Shown here piece after piece: positions 1 to 4,672 of a stretch of DNA of 5,209 nt (the stretch's first letter is position 1; every line of letters starts with the position of its first letter). The stretch spans positions 1 through 5,209 of the forward strand of contig JALSGY010000075.1 of NCBI GenBank assembly GCA_026982515.1, written 5' to 3'. A model generated the notes under the pieces. The model worked only from the letters and a program-made list of their open reading frames with translations. It did no database searches and had not been told where the DNA came from. The stretch is from Paracoccaceae bacterium. GTDB lineage: Bacteria; Pseudomonadota; Alphaproteobacteria; Rhodobacterales; Rhodobacteraceae. A program made the position numbers and the translations under genes.

Positions 1-1
1 C

Positions 2-331
2 GAGACGCCAGAAAACGTGGTGCCGCTGTCGCGGGTGGCCGCAAAGGCAGAGCCCGCCACCGCGCCCCCCGAGCAGGAGCCCGCACCGCAGCCCGCGCCC
101 TCCCCCCCTGCCCCGGCGCCCCCGCAGCCGCTGGGAGAGGACATTCCCGAAGATCCGCCCGACGACATCGAGATGCCCGATATCGTCTCGTTGCCGGCAC
201 TGCTGCGCGAGGCGGCCCGGCGCCCGGCAGGCAGCCGCCCCTCGCCCGAGGCATTGGCCGCGCTGCAGGAGCGGCTGCTGGAACTGCGCCGGCGGATGAA
301 CGTGCCGCTTGGCGGCAGGCCGCGCGGCTGA
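2..331 (+). CDS. C-terminal tail of a Pro/Ala-rich protein, possibly a MerR-family regulator (5' partial)
   Basis: The reading frame is open to the left window edge, so this is the end of a longer gene; the GTG at 17 is probably internal. About the first 50 visible residues are a low-complexity Pro/Ala/Glu linker, probably disordered. An acidic stretch (EDIPEDPPDDIEMPD) follows, then two likely helices (SLPALLREAARR and SPEALAALQERLLELRRRM), and the protein ends at TGA 329-331. No catalytic or DNA-binding domain lies in the visible part. From memory, some Rhodobacterales MerR-type regulators next to ihfA have this kind of acidic/Pro-rich extension and a helical end, and a tRNA-Pro gene downstream. 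The MerR label rests on that recollection only and is tentative; that the frame is coding is much surer. Seventeen prolines fall in the linker region and most use CCC. Confidence 0.6.
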   Translation, partial: ETPENVVPLSRVAAKAEPATAPPEQEPAPQPAPSPPAPAPPQPLGEDIPEDPPDDIEMPDIVSLPALLREAARRPAGSRPSPEALAALQERLLELRRRMNVPLGGRPRG

Positions 332-355
332 GCGCGAAATGATGCGCATTCCGTC

Positions 356-383
356 TTGCCCCCGCCATGAAAAACGCTATTTA
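356..383 (+). promoter_or_regulatory. Candidate sigma-70 promoter of the tRNA-Pro gene
   Basis: TTGCCC (356-361) and TATTTA (378-383) are separated by 16 bp, which fits -35 and -10 elements. The expected start of transcription near 390 lies a few bases before the mature tRNA 5' end at 395. The -10 lies in a small AT-rich patch (AAAAACGCTATTTAA) that stands out in very GC-rich DNA. The bases after the -10 (AGGGCTCG) are GC-rich, as in discriminators of stringently controlled stable-RNA promoters; that form of control is inference. Confidence 0.6.
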
Positions 384-394
384 AGGGCTCGTGT

Positions 395-471
395 CGGGCT
401 ATGGCGCAGCCTGGTAGCGCGTCCGTCTGGGGGACGGAAGGTCGCAGGTTCAAGTCCTGCTAGCCCGACCA
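395..471 (+). tRNA. tRNA-Pro with anticodon GGG, CCA encoded
   Basis: A complete 77-nt cloverleaf is visible. The acceptor stem CGGGCTA (395-401) pairs perfectly with TAGCCCG (461-467), followed by encoded ACCA. The D arm is GCGC/GCGC around a loop containing GG. The anticodon stem is TCCGT/ACGGA around loop CTGGGGG (427-433), placing anticodon GGG at 429-431. The variable loop is 5 nt, and the T arm is GCAGG/CCTGC around TTCAAGT. GGG decodes proline codons CCC and CCU. The gene lies between the tail of an upstream protein gene and dCTP deaminase, with its own likely promoter and terminator. No mismatches or loop anomalies are seen, so it should be functional. Confidence 0.97.
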
Positions 472-479
472 ACTCGAAC

Positions 480-516
480 ACGCCCCCGCCCTCGCAGGCG
501 GCGGGCGTTTCTGCTT
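480..516 (+). terminator. Rho-independent terminator-like hairpin after tRNA-Pro
   Basis: CGCCCCCGCC (481-490) pairs with GGCGG-C-GGGCG (497-507), giving 10 pairs with one bulged C and a 6-nt loop (CTCGCA). A480 can also pair with T508. The hairpin is followed by TTTCTGCTT, a short and interrupted T tract. It begins about 9 nt after the tRNA 3' end and so probably ends the tRNA transcript. The imperfect T tract suggests incomplete termination. Confidence 0.65.
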
Positions 517-523
517 GAGGGGG
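517..523 (+). promoter_or_regulatory. Ribosome binding site that sets the TTG start of dcd
   Basis: GAGGGGG (517-523) includes the Shine-Dalgarno core GAGG (517-520), 7 nt before TTG at 528-530. No ATG or GTG in frame near this point fits the conserved N-terminus, so this site supports TTG as the true start. It lies directly against the T tract of the preceding terminator. Confidence 0.7.
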
Positions 524-527
524 CATC

Positions 528-1625
528 TTGGCACAAGCGGCGGAAACGGCAACGGGCGTCCTGCCGGACCGGGCCATCGAACGGCTGATCACGGCCGGCA
601 CGATCCGCGCCCGATCGCCGATCGAGCTGGAACAGGTGCAGCCCGCCTCGCTGGATCTGCGGCTTGGCAGGGTGGCCTGGCGGGTGCGCGCCTCGTTTCT
701 GGCCGGCCATGGGCGCACGGTGGCCGAGCGGCTGGCCGAGTTCGAAATGCACCGCATCGATCTCGGCGAGGGCGCGGTGCTGGAAAAGGGCTGCGTCTAT
801 CTGGTGGAGCTGATGGAACGCCTTGCCCTGCCCGGGGAAATCCAGGCGGTGGCCAATGCCAAGAGCTCCACCGGGCGGCTCGATCTGCTGACCCGGCTGA
901 TCACCGACGGCGGCACCGAGTTCGACCGCATCGCACCGGGCTACGAAGGGCCGCTTTACGCCGAAATCTGCCCGCGCTCCTTCTCGGTGCTGGTGCGGCC
1001 GGGGATGCGGCTCAACCAGATCCGCTTTCGCCGCGGCCAGGCGGTGCTGAGCGATGACGAGCTGAGCGCCCTGCACGAAAGCGTGGGGCTGGTCTCGGGC
1101 GAGGCGCTGGTCTCGGAGGGCCTGGGCTTTTCGGTGGACCTGCGCCCGCAGCACGGCACGCTGGTGGGCTGGCGCGCCAAGCCGCATACCGGGCTGATCG
1201 ACCTTGACCGGATAGGTCATTACGCACCCGCCGACTTCTGGGAAGAGGTGCACAGCCGCGACGGGCGGATCATCCTCGATCCGGGTGCCTTCTACATCCT
1301 GGTCAGCCGCGAATCCGTGCACATCCCCCCCGACTGCGCCGCCGAAATGGCCCCCTATCTGGCCATGGTCGGAGAGTTCCGGGTGCATTACGCCGGCTTC
1401 TTCGATCCGGGCTTCGGCCATGATGCGGCCGGTGGCAGCGGCTCGCGCGGGGTGCTGGAAGTGCGCTGCCACGAGGCCCCCTTCGTGCTGGAACACGGCC
1501 AGGTGGTGGGGCGGCTGGTCTATGAGCGCATGGCCGGGGTGCCGCGCACGCTTTACGGCGCGGGGATCAAGTCCAACTACCAGGGACAGGGGCTGAAGCT
1601 GTCAAAACATTTCCGGGCCGCCTGA
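528..1625 (+). CDS. dcd: dCTP deaminase, long two-domain alphaproteobacterial form
   Basis: Predicted to deaminate dCTP to dUTP in the cytosol, supplying dUMP for thymidylate synthesis. The 365 residues are about twice the length of E. coli Dcd (193 aa) and fit the long DCD family as two tandem dUTPase/Dcd-like folds. The first half holds QPASLDLRLG (38-47), a K-S-S-T-G-R motif (112-117) matching the RSSLAR active-site motif of E. coli Dcd, and LYAEICPRS (143-151), whose Glu146 could match catalytic Glu138. The second half repeats the pattern more loosely: DPGAFYILVSRESVHIP (251-267), VGEFRVHYAGFFDPG (281-295) and GVLEVR (308-313, Glu311), but with no SSxxR motif. The C-terminus LYGAGIKSNYQGQGLKLSKH resembles the nucleotide-covering tail of Dcd/dUTPases. 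The start is TTG at 528, chosen for its good ribosome binding site and because conserved sequence begins about ten residues later. The gene lies 56 nt after tRNA-Pro and converges with the scp operon. Family assignment is firm; residue equivalences are by eye. Confidence 0.93.
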   Translation: MAQAAETATGVLPDRAIERLITAGTIRARSPIELEQVQPASLDLRLGRVAWRVRASFLAGHGRTVAERLAEFEMHRIDLGEGAVLEKGCVYLVELMERLALPGEIQAVANAKSSTGRLDLLTRLITDGGTEFDRIAPGYEGPLYAEICPRSFSVLVRPGMRLNQIRFRRGQAVLSDDELSALHESVGLVSGEALVSEGLGFSVDLRPQHGTLVGWRAKPHTGLIDLDRIGHYAPADFWEEVHSRDGRIILDPGAFYILVSRESVHIPPDCAAEMAPYLAMVGEFRVHYAGFFDPGFGHDAAGGSGSRGVLEVRCHEAPFVLEHGQVVGRLVYERMAGVPRTLYGAGIKSNYQGQGLKLSKHFRAA

Positions 1626-1637
1626 GCAGCCCGGAAA
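1610..1637. terminator. Perfect 9-bp hairpin at the convergent dcd / scp-operon junction
   Basis: TTTCCGGGC (1610-1618) and GCCCGGAAA (1629-1637) are perfect inverted repeats around a 10-nt loop that contains the dcd stop codon (1623-1625). Read on the minus strand, the hairpin is followed by TGTTTTGAC, a short U-rich run, which suits termination of the scpA-scpB-small-gene transcript. Read on the plus strand, no T tract follows beyond the stem, so termination of dcd here is less certain. Its position between convergent genes suggests shared, two-way use. Confidence 0.6.
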
Positions 1638-1696
1638 CCATGCCGAGCGGCTTTGCACGACATCGTGGCGCAAGACGGCGGCTGAAGGCCCGGGCG

Positions 1697-1903
1697 TCAG
1701 AAACGGCCGAAACGGCGCAGAAGCCTTGCCGCCTGCCTGGCGCGGCGGGTCGTCTGGCCGGCGCTCCTGCGCTGTTCTGCGCTCCCCTTTCCGCCCTTGC
1801 CGCCGCGGCGCGCGGCCATGTCGATGCCCGCATTCACCCCCTTGCCGATCAGGCGCCGGAGAAGCTGGCGCAGGATCAGGCTGATGATCCGGTTGAGGTT
1901 CAT
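1697..1903 (-). CDS. Small, strongly basic protein of unknown function, third gene of the scp unit
   Basis: This 68-residue protein belongs to no family I can name, although it resembles short hypothetical proteins I recall from Rhodobacteraceae. The N-terminus (MNLNRIISLILRQLLRRLIG) could form an amphipathic helix with a hydrophobic face and arginines on the other. A Gly/Lys spacer (GGKGGKG, 34-40) follows, then an Arg-rich second helix (TTRRARQAARLLRRFGRF, 51-68). It has 15 Arg, 3 Lys and only 2 acidic residues, so a net charge near +16; that suits binding to nucleic acid or an anionic membrane, which is inference. The ATG at 1901-1903 is chosen over an in-frame ATG 22 codons upstream because GGGAGG lies 7 nt before it and the longer form would run into scpB. 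It begins 13 nt after the scpB stop, implying cotranscription and probably coupled translation. It is not TatA, which often lies near scpB in relatives. Confidence 0.75.
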   Translation of the reverse strand: MNLNRIISLILRQLLRRLIGKGVNAGIDMAARRGGKGGKGSAEQRRSAGQTTRRARQAARLLRRFGRF

Positions 1904-1910
1904 GTCCTGT

Positions 1911-1916
1911 CCTCCC
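1911..1916 (-). promoter_or_regulatory. Strong ribosome binding site of the small basic gene
   Basis: On the minus strand GGGAGG lies directly after the scpB stop codon and 7 nt before the ATG at 1903. It decides the start in favour of the 68-residue form and is the best evidence that this short gene is translated. Confidence 0.75.
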
Positions 1917-2585
1917 TCATGGGTTCTCTTCCCTCGCCCCCTCGTCCCCGAACATGTCGTTCTGGGCACCGTCCTCCTCGTCCTCTTCGGGCGAACCCGC
2001 CCCCGGCGGCGGGCGGCTGTCCAGCAGGCCCGCGGCGCGCAGCTCCTTCAGGCCGGGCAGATCGCGTGCGCTTTCCAGGCCGAAATGATCCAGGAAGGCC
2101 TCGGTGACCACGAAGGTCACGGGCCGGCCCGGGGTCATGCGGCGGCGGCCGAAGCGGATCCACTCCAGCTCCAGCAGCTGGTCGATGGTCCCGCGGCTGA
2201 CCGAAACGCCGCGGATCTCCTCGATCTCGGCACGGGTGACCGGCTGGTGATAGGCGATGATCGCCAGGGTCTCGATGGCGGCGCGCGAAAGCTTGCGCAC
2301 CTCGACGGTTTCCTTCTGCATCAGGAAACCCAGATCGGGCGCGGTACGCATCGCCCAGGCCTCGCCCACCTTCACCAGCCGCACCCCGCGCCCCTCGTAG
2401 CGGGCACGCAGCAACTCCAGCGCCGCAGCCGCATCGGCCCCGTGGGGCATGCGCGCGTTGAGTTCGGCCACCGAGACCGGCTCGGCGCTGGCAAACAGGA
2501 TTGCCTCGACCATCCGCTCCTGCTCGGCCAGCGGCGGGGCCTCGAACAGGCTTCCGCCGGGCTCTCGCTCGTGCTCCTCAGCCAT
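1917..2585 (-). CDS. scpB: Segregation and condensation protein B
   Basis: ScpB is the winged-helix (kite) subunit that dimerises and binds ScpA in the SMC-ScpAB condensin, which organises and segregates the chromosome on the nucleoid. The protein has 222 residues, within the usual range. The first winged helix spans about 22-85, beginning EQERMVEAILFASAEPVS, which is typical of the family. The second spans about 98-170 and carries the signature LSRAAIETLAIIAYHQPVTR (99-118), followed by IEEIRGV, GRPVTFVVTEAFLDHFGL (153-170) and DLPGLKEL (175-182). Beyond about 195 is an acidic, probably disordered tail ending GDEGAREENP. The start ATG (2583-2585) lies inside the end of scpA: the scpA stop is at 2578-2580, an 8-nt overlap that points to translational coupling and matched subunit production. 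Confidence 0.95.
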   Translation of the reverse strand: MAEEHEREPGGSLFEAPPLAEQERMVEAILFASAEPVSVAELNARMPHGADAAAALELLRARYEGRGVRLVKVGEAWAMRTAPDLGFLMQKETVEVRKLSRAAIETLAIIAYHQPVTRAEIEEIRGVSVSRGTIDQLLELEWIRFGRRRMTPGRPVTFVVTEAFLDHFGLESARDLPGLKELRAAGLLDSRPPPGAGSPEEDEEDGAQNDMFGDEGAREENP

Positions 2586-3366
2586 CGCCTCTCTTCCTGA
2601 TCTGGATCGGGGCGAATGTCTCGCCCTGGCGTATTTCTATCGCACCCTCCCTGGCCAGTTCCAGCGTCGCGGCGAACGTGGCGGCGGTGGCCGAGCGGCG
2701 CAGGCCCGGATCATCCCCCCAGCCTTCGGGCAGGTAGGACATGATATCCGTCCACTCGCCGGCGAAGCCGATCATCCCGCGCAGCCGCTCCAGCGCCTGC
2801 TCCATGGTCAGGATGCGGTCGCGGTCCATGACGAAGGGGCGGAACTCGTCTCGGGTGCGCAGCCGGGCATAGGCCTGCATGAGATCGAGCAGCGAGGCCG
2901 TGTAGGTGACGCGCCGCACCCGGGTGACGTCCTCGGGAATGCCGCGGGGGAAGAAATCGCGGCCCTTCTGATCGCGGGCCATGATCTTCGCCGCCGCCTC
3001 GCGCATGGCCGCCAGACGTTCCAGCTGGAAGGCCAGATGCGCGGCCAGCTCGTCGCCCGAGGGCCCCTCGTCGGCCGGATCGGGCGGCAGCAGCAGGCGC
3101 GACTTGAGAAAGGCCAGCCAGGCCGCCATCACGAGGTAATCGGCCGCCAGCTCGATACGCAGCCGGCGGGCCTGTTCGACGAAGCCCAGATACTGCTCGG
3201 CCAGCTGAAGCACGGAAATCTTCCGCAGGTCCACCTTCTGGGTGCGCGACAGCGTCAGCAGCAGGTCGAGCGGCCCCTCGAAACCGTCCACATCGACGAT
3301 CAGCGCCTCCTCGGCAAGCCGCGCGGCCACCGGGACCACCTTGTCTTCCTGAAAGTCCTCAGACAT
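2578..3366 (-). CDS. scpA: Segregation and condensation protein A (kleisin)
   Basis: ScpA is the kleisin that bridges SMC heads and binds ScpB to form the bacterial condensin. The 262 residues match the family length. Visible signatures are FEGPLDLLL (29-37) followed by a Lys/Val/Asp-rich helix start (TQKVDLRKISVLQLAEQYL), the helical ScpB-binding region with DYLVMAAWLAFLKSRLLLP (76-94), and a C-terminal winged helix (about 225-257, SATAATFAATLELAREGAIE then FAPIQIR) that contacts the SMC head. The start ATG at 3364-3366 has GAAGGG 8 nt upstream, and the conserved core begins near residue 22, so this start is reasonable. It is separated from the upstream SPOR gene by 120 bp, where many relatives carry nagZ; scpB overlaps its end. 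Confidence 0.95.
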   Translation of the reverse strand: MSEDFQEDKVVPVAARLAEEALIVDVDGFEGPLDLLLTLSRTQKVDLRKISVLQLAEQYLGFVEQARRLRIELAADYLVMAAWLAFLKSRLLLPPDPADEGPSGDELAAHLAFQLERLAAMREAAAKIMARDQKGRDFFPRGIPEDVTRVRRVTYTASLLDLMQAYARLRTRDEFRPFVMDRDRILTMEQALERLRGMIGFAGEWTDIMSYLPEGWGDDPGLRRSATAATFAATLELAREGAIEIRQGETFAPIQIRKRGDG

Positions 3367-3390
3367 CCGCCCTGCCCTTCATGCGGGCGG
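3367..3390 (-). promoter_or_regulatory. Hairpin that holds the scpA Shine-Dalgarno in its loop
   Basis: On the minus strand CCGCCC (3390-3385) can pair with GGGCGG (3372-3367) around a 12-nt loop containing GAAGGG (3380-3375), the likely ribosome binding site. The 3' arm ends at the base before ATG. Such a structure could tune scpA translation, but a 6-bp match is not rare in DNA this GC-rich. Confidence 0.35.
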
Positions 3391-3391
3391 A

Positions 3392-3420
3392 AGCCTCGGC
3401 CCCGGAGGGGGCGTTGTCAA
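3392..3420 (-). promoter_or_regulatory. Possible weak promoter upstream of scpA
   Basis: The minus strand has a perfect -35 hexamer TTGACA (3420-3415), 48 nt upstream of the scpA start codon. The best-spaced -10 (17 bp, GAGGCT at 3397-3392) is poor. If active, it would give scpA, scpB and the small gene expression independent of argS. The perfect -35 is the only strong part of the evidence. Confidence 0.3.
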
Positions 3421-3438
3421 TGGCGAGGTCGTGGGAAG

Positions 3439-3459
3439 GGGCCGGCCGGGCCCCGGCCC
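3439..3459 (-). terminator. GC hairpin after the SPOR gene, weak terminator candidate
   Basis: GGGCCGG (3439-3445) and CCGGCCC (3453-3459) form a 7-bp stem with a 7-nt loop, 27 nt beyond the SPOR stop on the minus strand. No U tract follows (CCTTCCC), so intrinsic termination would be weak. Several overlapping GGCC/CCGG pairings are possible here. It could instead stall or protect mRNA between the SPOR and scpA genes. Confidence 0.3.
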
Positions 3460-3486
3460 GGCGCTTTCGGACCGTCCGCCGGCCGT

Positions 3487-4584
3487 TCACTGGGTGGTCA
3501 CGGGAATGCAATTGTCATGGCCACCTTGCAACAGCTGGGCGCAGAAGCGGCGGGCATCGGAAAGATCGCCGAAACCTTCGGCCCGCAGCCGGTAGAAGGC
3601 CTTGCCGCCGGACCTGCCCTCAAGGATCACCCGCCCCTTGCCATCGAAGACCTTTGGGAAAAGCGCAACCAGGCGCTGCCATTCCCGGGCCGCCTCCTGA
3701 GGGGTGTTGAACGCCCCGACCTGGGCCAGACGCGTACCCGTGGGGAGGGTCGCGGGATCGATGATGCGGATCTCGTCAAGGGAAGCGGCCGTGGGCATGG
3801 TGGCCGCGACGACGGCGGCCTCCACCGTCTCGCCGGAGGGAAGCGGCGCCGCGGCGGGGGCCGGTGCGTCCGCCGGAGCCGAGGCCAGGATGGCGGCCGG
3901 ACGCGGCAGCGGGCGGCGCGAGCGCTTGATGCCTGGGATGTCGGCCGGGATCGGGGCGATCGCCGCAGAAGCCTTGCGCAGGCCGCCGGCCGGCGCCGTG
4001 TCCGCGCCAATGGCCTCACGCACCACCGCCTCGATCAGCGCTGCCTGGTCGAGCGGCACCACCTCCGCAGCCTCGGCCACCGGAGGCCGGGCGCCGGCTT
4101 CGGGGGGCTCGGCCGCCGCCTCGGGCGTGGCGCGGGCCGCGGCCTCGGGGGGCTCGGGCGCCGCAGGCGCGGGTTTTTCCTCGGCCTCCTGCCCGGACGG
4201 CCCGGCTTGGGCGCTGGCAATGATCTGCAGGTCGCGCACCGGAAGATCCTCGCGCCGGAGCTGCGTGGGAGGAGGTGCGAGCACCACCTGATCGGCAGGC
4301 GGCGCGGCTTCGCCCTCGGCGGGAATATTGTTCACCGCCAGCCCCTGGTAATCGGCGGCCACGCCGCCCGGGTCGTCAGGAGCCACCCGCATCGGCCCCT
4401 CCAGGGCCCGGATCACCGGCACGCCGGTGACATCGCGCACCATCAGCTGCCAACCCCACCAGACCAGCCCGGCAACAAGCGAAACCGAGATCAGCGCCCC
4501 GATCCCGCTGATGACCCTGCTCATGCCGACGCCGGCGGGAGGATGCTCCCCGCCCGCGGCATCCGAATATTCGATATCCGCCAT
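3487..4584 (-). CDS. Membrane-anchored SPOR-domain protein
   Basis: Predicted single-span inner-membrane protein whose periplasmic SPOR domain binds peptidoglycan stripped of stem peptides, often at division sites. The 365 residues comprise a short cytosolic N-terminus (1-22), one membrane segment at about 23-48 (ISGIGALISVSLVAGLVWWG and onward), then a long linker rich in Ala, Pro and Glu (about 120-270). The SPOR domain covers about 282-365, starting TGTRLAQVGAFNTPQEAARE and ending DNCIPVTTQ, with VGAFN at the first strand and two cysteines (348 and 359) that could form a disulphide. The start ATG at 4582-4584 has GAGG shortly upstream. It follows argS by 88 bp with no evident terminator, so cotranscription with argS is likely. 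In many Rhodobacterales this gene lies between argS and nagZ; nagZ is not seen here. The linker holds a short internal repeat. The exact role cannot be told from sequence. Confidence 0.9.
   Translation of the reverse strand: MADIEYSDAAGGEHPPAGVGMSRVISGIGALISVSLVAGLVWWGWQLMVRDVTGVPVIRALEGPMRVAPDDPGGVAADYQGLAVNNIPAEGEAAPPADQVVLAPPPTQLRREDLPVRDLQIIASAQAGPSGQEAEEKPAPAAPEPPEAAARATPEAAAEPPEAGARPPVAEAAEVVPLDQAALIEAVVREAIGADTAPAGGLRKASAAIAPIPADIPGIKRSRRPLPRPAAILASAPADAPAPAAAPLPSGETVEAAVVAATMPTAASLDEIRIIDPATLPTGTRLAQVGAFNTPQEAAREWQRLVALFPKVFDGKGRVILEGRSGGKAFYRLRAEGFGDLSDARRFCAQLLQGGHDNCIPVTTQ
4100..4157 (-). repeat. Short in-frame direct repeat in the SPOR protein linker
   Basis: The 13-mer TCGGGGGGCTCGG (plus strand) occurs at 4100-4112 and again at 4145-4157, exactly 45 bp apart. 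It encodes EPPEA at residues 144-148 and 159-163, so the spacing of 15 codons keeps the frame. It is likely a small slippage or duplication product in a disordered Pro/Ala/Glu linker. Confidence 0.6.
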
Positions 4585-4672
4585 ACCTGCCTCACTGCTC
4601 CCGCGCGCGCCTGTCGGCCCGCACGGATGTTCCTGCCTGTACAGCCCCGGTGGCCCGCGGTTGCGCTTGTTG

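Noticed and set aside
309..518. Plus-strand open frame of 69 codons crossing the tRNA gene
   Set aside because: It reads straight through the tRNA and its terminator, so it is not a plausible protein gene.
395..527. tRNA-Pro 3' end as an attachment site for an integrated element
   Set aside because: No integrase, no repeated tRNA 3' fragment and no atypical genes occur downstream; the next gene is housekeeping dcd.
450..1496. Minus-strand open frame of 348 codons opposite dcd and running into the tRNA
   Set aside because: It is antisense to the well-supported dCTP deaminase gene, overlaps the tRNA, and has biased composition (His, Gln, Arg, Gly) with no recognisable domain or ribosome binding site.
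1697..1903. The small gene as TatA, or a TatA remnant
   Set aside because: It lacks the TatA membrane helix followed by the FG hinge and the acidic-basic amphipathic helix pattern; its N-terminus is Arg-interrupted.
1697..1969. Longer 90-codon form of the small basic gene starting at 1969
   Set aside because: The extra 22 residues overlap the scpB reading frame and lack a ribosome binding site, whereas the ATG at 1903 has a strong one.
4585..4672. Promoter or terminator between argS and the SPOR gene
   Set aside because: The 88-bp gap has GC-rich words such as CCGCGG and CTGTACAG but no convincing hairpin with a U tract and no -35/-10 pair, so simple cotranscription is more likely.
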